Of a stretch of 64,000 bases of DNA, positions 1 through 12,827 are shown piece by piece. The DNA lies in contig NW_004454207.1 in the NCBI RefSeq assembly GCF_000283155.1, positions 15,890,783-15,954,782 of the forward strand, written 5' to 3'. Below the pieces are notes generated by a model. That model did no database searches. It was given only the letters and a program-made list of their open reading frames with translations, and had not been told where the DNA came from. Both the position numbers and the translations under genes were made by a program. This DNA comes from Ceratotherium simum simum. Its lineage: Eukaryota > Chordata > Mammalia > Perissodactyla > Rhinocerotidae. Each line of letters begins with the position of its first letter. The first letter of the stretch is position 1.

Positions 1-186
1 TTTTCCCCCAAAGCCCCAGTAGATAGTTGTATGTCATAGCTGCACATCCTTCTAGTTGCTGTATGTGGGACGCGGCCTCAGCATGGCCGGAGAAGCGGCG
101 CGTCGGTGCGCACCCTGGATCCGAATCCGGGCCGCCAGCAGCGGAGCCCGTGCGCGCACTTAACTGCTAAGCCACGGGGCCGGCCC
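1..186 (-). mobile_element. ERE SINE (type A), cut by the window edge
   Basis: A tRNA-derived SINE in reverse orientation. The plus strand shows the reversed tail (agccccagtagatagttg), the reversed body (gacgcggcctcagcatggcc) and the reversed tRNA-like head ending in ggggccggccc. The head carries the pol III A box (reversed as taactgctaagccac) and B-box region. The A-rich tail is lost beyond base 1, so length and target-site duplication cannot be judged. ERE elements are specific to odd-toed ungulates, so this copy is one basis for the taxonomic call. An in-frame stretch across it on the minus strand is not a gene. Confidence 0.9.
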
Positions 187-834
187 TGGATTATATTATT
201 TAAATAAGCTTTCTTTTTCTCTGTTTCTGCTTCAGAAACACTCAAACTCTTCTGCAACCACAGGAGCAAATCAAACGGTGTGCTCACCATACTTGGCAAG
301 CCACCAACTTATTAGGCTTTACTGGCCTAGTGAATTGTTAGTATTTTAGTAAGAGAAAACTGTAATATCATAATTATAAAATAATCCAAAACCAGTCTAC
401 TGAAACTGCAACATTATCATTTTCATTTGTGTTCTTTATTAGCTATGAGGATTCAAATTTCCAAAGACCTGTGGGCTCTTTAACACACACACCATACTCA
501 CAAACAGCTGCAAACTGCCATGGATACTATTTTACATTAAACAGGGTAAGAGAGATAATATCTTATTTTATTTTTCATTTGGGCAATTTATTTTCTATGC
601 CATACCCACACAACTTCTCGAAGTACTACCAAATACACAAATATTGCCAGAACTAAATTATTTCCTTAAGAACATTAAAGGATTCTGATTCCCTATTAGT
701 TCTCACTCCCCCACACACCAGTGCACATTTACCATAAGGTTTACCTCCACATCACCACTTCACAGAAACAAACTCTTTCTTTCTCTCTCATTGACTGTCA
801 GATCCCATTTTGTTTTTTAAAAACAATTCTCTAA

Positions 835-930
835 TATAATCCCCATTTCACAGATGAGGACTACCAGGCCTGTGAAAGATGGAATAACTTATCCAGAGTT
901 TACATACTTAGTAGCTTGTATAGTTCATAT
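835..930 (+). repeat. MIR SINE fragment (3' core part)
   Basis: The segment reads ccccatttcacagatgagga followed by a degraded caggcc/gaaagat/gaataacttatccagagt series. This is the order of the well-conserved 3' half of MIR (cccattttacagatgaggaa, then gaggttaagtaacttgcc). It is heavily diverged, as expected for an ancient mammal-wide SINE. Confidence 0.6.
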
Positions 931-1054
931 TTTAAATGCAGGTAAGTCTAACTCAAAAACTCATCCTTTATCCATACAGCAGATTTCAATAAACTCTTTC
1001 CAGGAGGGAAGTAGATAGTTGTGGTAACTACTATAAGGATAGTGCAAAGCCACC

Positions 1055-1290
1055 ACAATAATAGTAATAATCATAGCTAATTTTATCAAGCGCTATGCTT
1101 TGTCAGGCATAATGCTAAACTCTCCAAGTAAATTGCTATTTTTTCCCTCAAAAAATTCTGTTATTTATGTTTTATTGTTACCTCCTTTGGTTGATGAGGA
1201 AACAGGCCCAAAGCTCTCAAATTATTCCCTAAAGAACATCCTTAGCTTTGAATCCAGAGTTTGAACTCTTAATAACTATGTTCCAGAACC
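1055..1290 (+). repeat. MIR SINE remnant
   Basis: The order tagctaattttatcaagcg, ctatgctttgtcaggcataa, tgctaaactc, then gatgaggaaacaggcccaaa and a degraded 'gaatccagagtttgaactc' end matches a nearly full-length MIR in forward orientation, with an A/T-rich interruption in the middle. It has no target-site duplication, as expected at this age. Confidence 0.65.
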
Positions 1291-3452
1291 ATGTATCATC
1301 CTAGAACTGTGTATGATCATGGATCTGGTGAAGGACCAAAATCCCATCTCTTGACCCCCAGACTTCACAGGTGAACCACACTGCCATCTTGTTTAGGAAC
1401 TTTATTTCCTAATATTCAGTGGCAGAAGTTAGAGCAGGAAGTTATCAGATATGAAAAGTCAGCCCAAGGCATCAACTATTAAAATATCAGGAGGTAATCC
1501 CCAGGAAGAAAAACTCAACCTGAGTTTTCTCATCATCCTGCTCACTAGGCCGAGATGGATCCCAAGGCATGGGAATCCCAGAGCAAGTGACGATATTAGG
1601 CTGGAGGAGGACAAAAGAGAAGGTCCCGCCATCTGGCCTTTGCCTGTTGCTCTCTCAGGACTCATAGGACTATATAAAACCTTGACATCCTGGACACAGT
1701 CATGGCAGCTGGGAATTGTCTGGGAAACGAAACATGCATGCTCGGTTAATTAATCTTGCTTCCTAGTAAACAATGAAGAGAAAAATCACATAAAATATAT
1801 AAGAAAAAAAGGGAAAGCTGAATATTGGAATCAGTATAGTGAAGAGAGAAAACCAAGGGTAGAGTGTCACAAAATTAAATTTCAGCCCTGAAATGCGCTA
1901 ACAGAAATCTGTGGTCTGGTCATTTATCCCTCCAGAACCTGTTTCCAGATCTTGAAAATGGAGATGGGAGAGGGGGAAGGTAGTTAAATGTCATTCAATT
2001 TTCTTTGAGGCATTAGAGTTCAATTTTCTATGTTTTCGAAAGTTTTCAGAGTTTCTGTTAAAAAAAGACATCCTTTTCTAATACTTAGGTAAAAATAGAC
2101 TTGAAAATGAACCACTCTATCATTGTAGGTCTGCAGCTCATGTTTTATCACATTTGTCAAATCATGCAACAATTTAGCCCCTTTCAGCAGTTTTACACTA
2201 GGACTTCTTCCACTGTGCCCATGTATACACTAAGACTTTCTGTAGTGATAGAGGTACTTAGAATTTCCTCAAGTGATTTCTGTTACTTCAAGGGGTCCAA
2301 ATTCAGATTTTAAAACATATAATTGTGTGATAATAACAAGAAGCCTCTTTTGTGTTTTTATTTGCGTTATTTATTTTAAGCATGGACAATCAGATTTCCA
2401 GACTACATTTTTTCTCCTGTTACCTAGGATTTCCCTGTCATCTAAGACGAGCAAACACTATAACCAGTTTTCCTCAGGCTTGAAATTATCAGTGCTATAA
2501 CTTGAGTTCAGATGGCATCTTCCTTTCAAATCTTTGCTTCAGTTAGAAAACTTAATTTTGGGGCTGAAATTTCTTACTTGCTCTTGGTCCAGAAGTGAAT
2601 TATTTTAAGGAATTTAATTAAAATACATCCAGATAAGGTTTACATGCCTGCGAAATGTCATTTTAAATAAACAGAACAATTTACCCCCAGTTTCTTTTGT
2701 GATACATAGATGAGCAAAAAGAAAATTTCAAATTATTAGGCACTTATTATTTTCATTAAATTAAAAAAAAGTTTCCTTTTTTCCCTTTAATTTTCTATGA
2801 ATTTCTCCTTCCATAGTGCGTGTAACTTTTTGAAACTAGCACAACACTAGATTTGTTGACTGTGTGAGGAGCAGATAATACTCTTCCCTGGTGCTGTGCA
2901 ACATTTGAGATAAAACTCAGAAAGGTGGTTCCATAGAAACTGTGCTTCAGCAAATTTAATAGGTTTTTTTTTTCAATTAAAAAAAATGAGAGATGGGTAC
3001 TGTCAAACTTCAATTTTGTTTTTCTGTATCATACATACTTATACTATATGAGCACAATATTCTTCATAGCAATTAATCATGAACATGAACTCGTGCAGTG
3101 TTTTAAAAACACTTCTTAGTCCTTTGGGAACTATAACATACACTGAATTTAGAAACAGAAATTCCCCTTATTGTTAAAACTTCCAAGTATCGTATACTGA
3201 GTCATTTTTACACCCTTTAAAAAAGTAATTGGCATGTTTGTTTGCTTGTATAGTTGCAAGAAAAAGTAAAATTAATGCCGTGAAAATATGCATGCGTTCC
3301 GAAAGGAAGACAGAAAAAAATTAACTACAAAAGATATATAACCAAATAAATTATTTTTATTATATACTATTGATACTGTGAACTAAGTATATGTTTTCCC
3401 ATTTATAAAAACCCAGGTTACCAAATGAACTTGTTTTATTTAAGTGAAACTT

Positions 3453-3570
3453 AGAATCATAGAAATTTAGAATGCCAGAGCTGGAAGGAATATCCAACCC
3501 AAATTCCTGATCTTATTAATGAGGAAACTGAGGCTTAGACTGATGAAATGAATTGTCACAGAGTCCATTG
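3453..3570 (+). repeat. Old interspersed repeat with MIR/hAT-like core
   Basis: The run agaatgccagagctggaagg, a degraded 'atccaacccaaattcct' and aatgaggaaactgaggctta follows the common 'gagctggaaggaacc ... gaggaaactgaggc' motif of ancient mammalian repeats. I cannot assign the family by eye. Confidence 0.5.
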
Positions 3571-3795
3571 CTATTTTACATTTACATTCAAATCACAAAC
3601 GTGCTTACCCAAGTGAAGCTATGGTGCAAGTCTTCTATAAAAGAATATGCACATTTCATAATGTATTAATCCTATCCAAATCTTTCGAGGTAAACACACA
3701 GCAACGTATTTGTTCATAGTTGGGGGAATCGCTTTGTTATTAAATAATTTTACTCCTTGTGATTTCCTTCTCACTTAGAATCCAATACAAAGCTC

Positions 3796-3876
3796 ATTAA
3801 TCCAATATTTATTAAGCATCTACTATGTATCAGGCTATGTTCTAGACAACAGAGATGAACAAGATTCATGATGAGC
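3796..3876 (+). repeat. Old SINE/L2-like fragment
   Basis: The text ccaatatttattaagcatct, actatgtatcaggctatgtt, ctagacaacagagatgaaca matches the widespread 'aatatttattgagcacctactatgtgccaggcactgttctaggcactggggata' pattern of ancient mammalian repeats. Short and diverged. Confidence 0.5.
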
Positions 3877-4390
3877 ATTATACTCAGATATGTAAATGGA
3901 TATAGTCTGAATTACTTATTTCCATTTTTTAAAAAATCATTCACGTTCTTTTCCCATTTCACCTTCTGAAAATTTTAAATTTCCTTTGTTAGGCTCAAGC
4001 TACTCACTACAAAATGTAAGGGATCATTGTCATTAACAGGTGCACCAATACTATGTTTATTTAAGAAAAAAATGAAATTTAATTAATTTGACTATTGTAG
4101 ACAAAGTAAATCTTTCAAGCCTCTGTTTTTGATTTCCTCAGTAATTTAGACTGATTCTATTAACCAAAATTTATCCCTAAAAAAACTAGATAATGATACT
4201 ATTAGTAATCCAATGGGATAATAATAGTCCTTTCTATTGGGATTTACAATTCACCAGTTACTTGCAAGTACACCTTAAATATGTATGGCAATGGGTGATT
4301 TTGGTGCTGTGGAATTTAATCCCTCCCCTCCTCCTTTGAGAATCAGATTATATACTAATTTGCATTATTGTTGGGCTTTTGCTGTATTTA

Positions 4391-4520
4391 TCTCACTTAA
4401 ACAAACCTGGGAGATAGGCATGCCACTTGGTGCCATTTTATACTGAAGGAAACTAAGGCTCAGAGAAATCAGATACTTTGCCTAATTTGGGAAGCGATAA
4501 TTCTCTGATTCCGTATTATA
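4391..4520 (+). repeat. MIR SINE fragment
   Basis: The segment 'gagataggcatgcca..tgccattttatactgaagga' followed by aaactaaggctcagagaaat and 'tttgcctaatttgggaag' corresponds to the middle and 3' part of MIR with many substitutions. Confidence 0.55.
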
Positions 4521-5062
4521 TTTCTAGAGGTAAGTAACATTTTCATTCAAATTAGTCTCTACCAATATCTCCCCAAGCTTAAAAAGTACTACTTTAATGT
4601 AAATTTTTCTGACTTTTTAAGGGGACTTTTAGCTTTGCCTGGGTCTTCAAGCCATTGTATCAGCTTTGCTGAATGTTATAAACCCTATATTATCTTCCTC
4701 AATTCTATATTATAATTTATAGGGCAATAAACGAATACATACATACATAATACATAAAGTTATCTACTTTTCTAATTCTTCTCTTTCCTTGATGCTCATT
4801 CTTTTTCTGCCTACAGAAAGAAACAATTTAAAAAGAAATATATATCCGAATAAATATTTTGTCTCTTTCTCATACATATATTTTCATTCAAAATGAAACT
4901 TCTATTCCTTAAATTGGTCTAAACATTACCTTTTTCTTAAGATAGAATCGAGTGTAAATTGTCATTGTATTGATTAATAGATAGTCTTCATGCGTAGGCA
5001 GAAAAGTCTACCCTATTCTATACAAAGTGTCCATGCCCCTTTCCTACAACTTTGCCATTAAA

Positions 5063-5911
5063 AACTTCATTACATCTTTTCATGTGCCTATTGGCCATCT
5101 GTATATCTTCCTTGGAGAAGTGTCTGTTCAGTTCCTCTGCCCATTTTTTGATCGGGTTGTTTGTTTTTTTGTTGTTCAATTGTGTGAGTTCTTTATATTA
5201 ATCATCAGGGAAATGCAAATCAAAACAACACTAAGATACCACCTCACGCCTGTTAGAATGGCTATAATCACCAAGACAAAAAACAACAAATGTTGGAGAG
5301 GATGTGGAGAAACAGGAACCCTCATACACAGCTGGTGGGAATGCAAATTGGTGCAGCCTCTATGGAAAACGGTATGGAGATTCCTCAAAGAATTAAAAAT
5401 AGAGATGCCCTATGATCCAGCCATCCCACTACTGGGAATCTAGCCAACGCACCTGAAATCAACAATCCAAAGAGGCTTATGCACCCCTATGTTCATTGCA
5501 GCATTATTCACCATAGCCAAGAAGTGGAAGCAACCTAAGTGTCCCTCGACTGACGATTGGATTAAGAAAATGTGGTATATATATACAATGGAATACTACT
5601 CAGCCATAAAAAAACACAAAATTGTCCCATTTGCAACAACATGGATGGGCCTGGAGCGTATTATGTTAAGTGAAATAAGCCAGAAAGAGAAAGACAAACA
5701 CTGTATGATCTCACTCATATGTGGAATATAAACCAACACATGGACAGAGAAAACTGGACTGTGGTTACCAGGGGCAGTGGGGGTGGGGGGTGGGCACAAG
5801 GGGTGAAGGGAGTCATATATATGGTGATGGACAAACAAAAATGTACAACCCAAAATTTCACAATGTTAGAAACCATTAAAACATCAATAAAAAAAAAACA
5901 ACTTCATTACA
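5063..5911 (+). mobile_element. LINE-1 insertion, 5'-truncated and 5'-inverted, with TSD
   Basis: A 12-bp target-site duplication, aacttcattaca, flanks the element at 5063-5074 and 5900-5911. From about 5075 to 5199 the sequence is antisense LINE-1 ORF2 (catgtgcctattggccatct; reversed C-terminal region). From about 5200 it switches to sense ORF2 (gggaaatgcaaatcaaaaca) and continues through the ORF2 C-terminus and 3' UTR to an AATAAA and a run of A at about 5890-5898. This is the classic product of twin priming during target-primed reverse transcription. The preserved tail and duplication suggest a fairly recent insertion. Confidence 0.92.
5210..5731 (+). pseudogene. LINE-1 ORF2 C-terminal fragment, broken
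   Basis: The sense part encodes the familiar C-terminal end of LINE-1 ORF2 ([38 protein letters not shown], then WKQPKCPSTDDWIKKMWYIY). A stop after IPLLGI near 5441 and the loss of everything upstream make it non-functional. ORF2 encodes endonuclease and reverse transcriptase; neither catalytic domain is present here, only the cysteine-containing tail. Confidence 0.88.
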
Positions 5912-8900
5912 CATGATATAAAAAGAGAATAAAACGATGTAAGGTTAGTTCTTCCCCATGAAGTAAAGAAAGTACATCTGTCATTTAATGTATATTCATT
6001 GATTACCATTGCGTTCTGTGTTAGATATCTGGAGATTTAAGTCTATATTGATATCTATTATCTCTACTATACTACCTAATTTATAAATAAATATATATGT
6101 ATATGTATTTCATGGACTTTATTATTTATGTTTAAATATTAAATTTTGTGGTATGTGCTACTGAGTTCTGCTGTTCAAGATAACAAAGAAGAGATGCATA
6201 ATGAGAATTTGAGGAGTCAGGGAAACTCAGGAAACACTTTTGGGGCTGTCAGATACAGCAACAACAGGATGATAGATGTTACTATAGACAGTTGCAAAGG
6301 AAACAAATGAGCCTAGAGTTTGATGAGGTGGGGATGGGGTGAGGTGTACAGAAGTAGTACTTTCTAAGCTGATTGTTGAGGACGTGTAAGAATTAATCAG
6401 AAACAGAAAAGGAGAAAGGATCTTCAAGGCAGAAAGAAAAACACAAATTTGGATAAGGAGGTCCAGAAGAACAGGATATAATCTAGGATTGAAAGTGATG
6501 GGGTAGTGTCTGATTGTTCGGAGATAGGGGGTGGCTAATGACAAGGCTGGAGAGAGGAGAGGAGATATCATGGAGGTCTTTCTCTCATATCTTGCTGAGA
6601 AGTTTGATTTCTAGCTTTAACTTTAATTTGAGAAAGAACAAACTGTCAGAAATGAAGAAGATGGAGGGGTAAGGCTTGTTGAAAAGAATAACATCTGGAT
6701 ACAAAAGTTAGAGAGACTACTAACATAAAATTCTATCTGGCTAGAAATTGCCAACATATCTCCTCTCATATTCTTTCCCAATAATATCTGCTGAGCCAAA
6801 GACAAAGAATAAAGGAAAAAAGGAAAACAAAAAACTTCAACATACTCCAAATTAAATGAACTGAAACTAATTGGTAGAACCTATACAGAATTTCATTAGT
6901 TACAAAGTGTAATGAAGCTCGATTGAGAAATAATTTGTAGCCTGATCCTAAATCCTTCAACAGAGACTATTAATTGATTATTTAAAAATAATGAGCTAGC
7001 TTTACGTGTGTTATCATGGAAGGCTAATGTATATTACTAAGAAAAAACAAACAAAAGTTAAAAATAGATAAGCAATATGTATAGAATCATCCCATCTTTG
7101 TAAACACATCCATGCATTTATGTATATTTGAATATATCTATAGAAGCACAAAGAAAGGTGCAAAGGGAAATTAAAGAAACTTATAACATTGGTAATCTGG
7201 GGTAGAGAAGATACCAAATTTCTTTATAAATCTTTGTATTGCTTGATTAGTTACAGCAAGCATGCATTATTCTTTACATTTAAAATATGTAAATTACAAA
7301 AGCATAAGAAAATGTAATTGCAGATAATCCATAAAATAGTGAGAATATTACTTATTAAAATATAGGAAAGCTGGTGAAAGTATTACTCATTGAAAAAAGG
7401 TTCATAGGTTTAAATATGTTCTTGAGAGAAAAAAGAATTTAAATTAATGTTTAATTTTAGAAAGAAAAAATTAAATGAAGAAAGCATGAAAAAATACGAA
7501 CATTTAAAGCATAAATTAATAAATTACAATATGGAAAATCAATTACAATGCAACAAATAGAATACTTGTTTTCTTAAAGTATTTCGTACATAAACTATTG
7601 GTAAATTAAATAATGATAGAAAACATTGATAAATAAAATTTGAAGCAAAAAAAGAAAAAACTACAGAGCTGTTTAAAAATATACAGACAGAATACATACA
7701 TTCTATCAATCTGAAAAAAATAAACATTTATGAAAAATATAAATTCTTTAAATGGACATAAGTAGACAAAACCTGAACCAACAAATTATCATGGAAGAAA
7801 TGAAAAAACATATCAAAGTTTTCAAATAGGTTCTAAGCAAAGATGATGTGTTGTTTTCTGTTATGATAATTCCCGTGCTAAATAAACCATTCAGTCTTAT
7901 AGAAAATAAGGGAAAGCCAAGCAATTTGTTACTGAATGGAGCACAGCTAGGCTATCCATAATTGGCAAACGTAATGAATACACATAAGCTCATGTGCACA
8001 CACACACACATCTACATAAAACCATAGTTCCACAATAGTCCAATCTCAAGTAAATTCAAATGAGAATACCTGATTGCATGAAAACAAACTCAATTGTTCA
8101 TTAAGTGATTTATCCGCTGAGAAAAAAATAGGGCTATCTCAGGAATAAAAGGATAGCCTAATATTAAGAATCTTATGAATATAAAACAAGGAAACCTCTG
8201 TATCATGAAAATTAATACCTTGAACTACCAGCAAATAACACTTTAAAGTCTGGGAGAGGCAATGAGCAAAAGTGTCCAAATGTGATCCTGGGAGCTTACT
8301 TCAGTTCTCTAGACAATGAGCTGGCTGAGACTTGGGGTACCCTCTTCTCTCAGGGGGAGGAGATGTACTTTCAAACAACTTCTCCAAGGATGGATGAGTT
8401 CCTGCTACTGAAGAAGAGGCAACACGCCTGTCTTGAGCCTCAGCATCTCCAGATGCAGGGCAGCTAGCTTTCCCAGACAACTCGGATGCCCTGGTACCAC
8501 AACAATCTGTTCCCACACTGATGAGTTTGTTCTCATATTTGCCCCTAACAAGGAAAAGCAAGAAGCAGGTAGTGACCCTCCACTTGACCCTGGCATGCCT
8601 CTTTGTGGAAAGGTGGCAATATCAGGTATTTATGCCTTCTCTTGCTACTCTTGCCTTGTAAGTTTCCCCAATAAAACCTGTGTCTTAATCTATTCCTTCC
8701 TATACTGCACATTTTGCCCTGACCAATCACACAGGACTTGACAAATGTCTAGAATCCTGGCCATTAAAATCTGAAATAAGAAAGCAAAGAATGTACCATG
8801 TTCTTCCTAATGCAAAGAGAATAGGAACAGAAAAAAATGTATACGTTTGTTCAGGTCCTTTGAGAAGCAGATGCCAATATGGGATTAGATGTCCAAGAGA

Positions 8901-10044
8901 TTTATTGGGGAAAACACCTATGAAGGAAAAAAGGGGAGGGAACCAGAGGGGACTGGAAGAGTCGTCACACTCTGAGGCAGGTCTAACCTCCATGGAAGAG
9001 TGAAACAAGAAGATAAATTTGGGCAGGAAATATATTAGATTGGGTGCAGTGCTAAGAAGGTTTCAGCAAAGCTGATGGGGAGTCCTTGAGCCAAAATCTG
9101 CTGTCGGAGGAGTCCTGTGTTTCCCAGAACGTGTCTGTCTCAGTCACTGGCTGGGGAAGCTCATAAGAAGCGTGGCCTCGGTGCCAATACCATGATGGAT
9201 TTCAGAGGGCAATAACTGGGGACCTCTGTCAATTATGCTCCCTGCAGTAAGAGATCTGAGAGGCTCATTCTCATGGCTGCCACAGTGTAGTTTTTAACTA
9301 AGAGAAAACCATGAGAATTCTCAGATATGCTTGGAAACCACAAGAAGACGAACAGCAAAACATTTATTATTTAAAAGACACTTTAAAATTCATCTGTGGG
9401 GCTGGTGATGTTCTGGAATTAGGATGAAATTGCTTTGCAGGTAAGTAAGAACACTGTGTGCTATAAAGTGTGGTGCAGCAGAACTTCATTTAATTATGAT
9501 AGCATATATCCAAGAATAATAATAATAAACCAAGCACCACATATAAGCCTCCAAAATCTCATGACAATCTGTCCAGCTTTCATATGCTATGCTAATAATA
9601 AAAACGGATGTGTTTGAAATAGATTATATCATAGCAGTTTTAAAATAGTAGAATATTAAAAACATGATATATCTAACAAAGAAAAATATAAATGAATATG
9701 TCTTTGCATATATGTGATGAAATATTATACAGTTATTTAATAAACCAATCATTTCAAAGAATTTGTGCTGAAATGGTAAAATTTTTACAGTAAGTGAAAT
9801 TTAGAAGTATATAAATCTGTTTCTGAAGTGTGATCCTAGTTACACACACACACAAACAGAGAAAAGCAAATGCAAGGGAACAAACATAAACACTCATGCA
9901 TAATTTCTGAGGGTTGAATTAGGAATAATTTGATGTTTATCCTTTATGCTTTTTAGCTCTTTTCAGATTTCTCCATTAGGCATGAAGTACAAAATCAGAA
10001 AATAATTTTTTAAAATAATTTTAAAATTTATAAAGTATTATAGT
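5912..10044. other. AT-rich intergenic DNA with weak repeat remnants
   Basis: No gene is seen. About 6,370-6,620 and 7,740-8,250 look like very old repeat debris (the latter with LINE-1-like A-rich text). About 8,282-8,740 ends in an AATAAA at about 8,672 and could be a decayed LTR. About 8,840-9,110 also reads like an old LTR (gagatttattggggaaaaca). None could be assigned with confidence. Short CA runs sit near 7,998 and 9,843. Confidence 0.5.
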
Positions 10045-10445
10045 AGGCATGTGGTCATCATTGACACTGTTTGTCAACTATTTCTGGTCTCCCCCTTCCA
10101 AGCAAATGGTAGGAATGCACTTCCTGGTTAGGTGGCCTCATGGTTCAGTGGGGCTGCATGACTAGATTAAAACAGTGAGTTGACAGCAGAAGCATGATGT
10201 GTCACTTCCAGGCCGGGGCATTTAACTGCTGATACAACATATTCTCTGCCATGATGACCAGAAACAGCGAAAGTGGTGGCTGCTTCATCAGTCTGAATAC
10301 CTGAGAGACCACCATGAGCAAACCCTCTCTGCCAACCAGTGATTGCCATGTACCGTGAGTAATACGTGTGTTCCCTTAAGCACTGAGATATGCAAGTCAT
10401 AGTTTCAACATAACCTAGTCCACTCTGACTGACACAAATGTGATT
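10045..10445 (+). repeat. Old LTR-like repeat, copy A
   Basis: The block runs from ttgacactgtttgtcaacta through gcagaagcatgatgtgtcac to aacctagtccactctgactg. The same ordered motifs recur in direct orientation at 11,795-12,250, with many substitutions. The 'tggtaggaatgcacttcctgg' and 'tgtgtcacttccaggcc' text resembles a common mammalian LTR class, but I cannot name the family. Confidence 0.55.
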
Positions 10446-10599
10446 CCTAGAAAAGGGGGACTGCCATAACAAAAACCCCAAATATGAAGCATTAGCTTTA
10501 GGACTAGGTGGCAGACAGGGAGGAACTGCTCCAATAAGGCGCCCACAATTAAGAGAGAGAGAGATCTCAAAAATAACTGGATAATACTTCTGCGATATT

Positions 10600-11025
10600 C
10601 TTGCCAAAAATGAATAACTTCAATCTAATCATGAGAAAACATCAGACAAACCCAAGTTAAGAAACATTGTGCAGAACACCTGGCTAATACTCTTCAAAAG
10701 TGTGAAGGTCATGAAAGAAAAAAAAAAAGAAAAGAAAAACTGTCATGGAGCAGAGGAGACTAAGGAGACATTGACAACTAATACAATACGGGATCCTGGA
10801 TTAGATCCTGGAAGAGAAGAAAAACATTAGTGGGAACACTGATGAAATTCTAATTAGGTCTGTAATCTAGTTAATATTGTTAATTTCCTGGTTTTCATAA
10901 TTATACTATTGTTATGTAAGATGTTAATATTGGGGGGGGGCTGGATGAAAGGTGGGAACTCTCTGTACTATTTTGCAACTTTTCTGTAAATTTTAATTAT
11001 TTCAAAATAAAAAGTTAAAGAAAAG
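10600..11025 (+). mobile_element. Old LINE-like 3' end
   Basis: The text gagaaaacatcagacaaacc, gaaggtcatgaaagaa, cagaggagactaaggagaca, gggatcctggattagatcct and cttttctgtaaattttaatt, ending in 'caaaataaaaagttaaagaa', is a recurrent 3'-end sequence of old mammalian LINE-type repeats. It ends in an A-rich tail at about 11,020. Coding capacity is absent. Confidence 0.55.
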
Positions 11026-11794
11026 ATGTAGTGAGAGGACGGCTGATCAGCTTTGTCAAAAATGTCATGCAAAGCTGAATAAAGAATTCTTCATGTAAAA
11101 AAGCAAAAGGAATTGTGTTGTGTTTACACGTGGAACAAGCTGGAATAGAACAGAAAGAAACCACAAACTTGCAGTAAAAATTTTTTACAATTCTTTGAGA
11201 CACAAAGCAATACTTAGGCTTCTAAACTTCTAAACAGACAAAGCAGGATGAGAAAGCTGCACAGCCCTCAAAAAGGGTTTAGTTTCAACTCTCATTTTAA
11301 ATGTGGACAAAGATAGTAATGAAAAAGTAAGAACTCACCACAAGACACAGAAAAGGGTTTTAAAAATCAATGGCTGATGAGTATCTCCTAGGGAGAAAAA
11401 TTGAAGTATAATCAAGGAATATTTCCTGCATTCAGATGTCTGCCCAGTAACATATCAGAATTGCTAACCAACTCTACATGTCCCCTATTCTTTCTTCTCC
11501 CAAACAGGAGTGTTTACTGCAGTTATACTGAACTTGTTCCTTCATTGTATATGGTGTGGGTGGGGTGCGAAGATAATTTGTGTTTGTTTTTGTTCACCGA
11601 TTCTGCCAGAACAGAACCTATGTAAGACAACCACACGTCAATCTCTGTGACAGAGGCAACTCGGTGATCCTGGACATTGAAACTGATGTTTTGACTACAA
11701 GCAGCCTTTGGTTTGTCTCCTTGGGGAAGAGATATAAATGTATTTTGTATGAGAGAGAGAGGGTGAGCCAAATATTCAGCGATCAGTAGGTGGG
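11026..11794. other. Unassigned intergenic DNA
   Basis: No recognisable gene or repeat. The frames present are short and lack any domain. Confidence 0.5.
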
Positions 11795-12250
11795 GACTGT
11801 TTGTCAAATACTACTGATTCTTCAGTTATTACTGTTGTTTGACAAAGATTTCTGATTTTTCTCCCATTTGTGTACATGGTAGGACTGTACTTTCTGGTCT
11901 CCATATGGCTGGATAGGACTGTGTGAGTAGATTTAGCTGCTCAGTTGTGAGTAGAAGTAATATTTGTCACTACTGAGCTGGTTCATTTAATTGCGGATGT
12001 GCTGCCATCCATAGCTTCCTTTCCCCACTTTGCTCATGACCAGCAATATTCCAGATGGTGACTGCTCTGTCAGCTTGACTCCATGTTCAACTACCACAAA
12101 TGGAAACCACTTCCCCTATCCCTCCTCAGTGCCCCATAACAGACACGTAGAATAAACCAAATATCAACTTTATCATCATCATCATCATCTATGGAGAACT
12201 GAGGATTTTTTTGTTACTGCAGAACAGCCTAGTCTGACTGAGACAAACTA
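11795..12250 (+). repeat. Old LTR-like repeat, copy B
   Basis: A second diverged copy of the element at 10,045-10,445, in the same orientation. Shared order: 'tggtagga.tg.actt.ctgg', then 'gagtagaagtaatatttgtca', 'ctcatgaccagcaatattcc', and 'cctagtctgactgagaca' at the end. A (ATC)n run at about 12,172-12,190 lies inside this copy. An AATAAA-like string sits near 12,151. Confidence 0.55.
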
Positions 12251-12796
12251 TGTCTCCAACTGCCATAACATGTTCCTGTTATTTAAATCTTTAGCACTTA
12301 GTTCAGAATATTAAGTTATACTTTATACTTAGAGGGAGACAAATCATTCAAGATTTATTCTAAGTTTCTGAATATCCATTACCAGACAGTCATTTTTGTC
12401 CACAACAGCAAATTACCTGGCACAGGATAGGTACTTAATAAGCATGTTTTAGTGAATTTATGTATTAAATCCATATATGTATGAATGAATATATAGAAGA
12501 ATGAAACAAAAACAAAAACAAAATGTACTGAATGTCTCATGGAGAATGACTAGTAGTGAATAGCCCAAGAAAGATATTCATTTTGAAGTTAAAATCAATG
12601 TAAAAATCTAATAGTGAATAATTTCACATAAAGAAGACACAAGCAACAGTGCCTCAGACTCAAGCAAAAGATAATTCCCTGAAATTTTTAGAATAAACAG
12701 TAAATTTATGCCACCTTCACAATGAATCCAACCAAGGGAAGGGTTCAAAAGTATGTTTTAAAGGTTAAAAGAAAACATGAAAATAAAATCAAAATG

Positions 12797-12827
<31 letters not shown>

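Larger units (their letters stand above)
187..5062. other. AT-rich intergenic DNA with old MIR remnants
   Basis: No gene is recognisable. Apart from the MIR-like pieces listed separately, the stretch is AT-rich and unstructured. A frame of about 100 codons at 1451-1753 has no domain, no conserved neighbour and ordinary composition, and I treat it as chance. Confidence 0.7.

Noticed and set aside
1451..1753. A 100-codon frame with a TATA-like word (actatataaaacc) near 1,670
   Set aside because: The TATA word lies inside the frame rather than before it, no domain is visible, and similar words are expected in AT-rich DNA.
5027..5443. A 138-codon plus-strand frame near the 5-kb LINE-1
   Set aside because: It is a chance fusion of flanking DNA, the inverted LINE-1 part and sense ORF2 across the inversion junction, not a gene.
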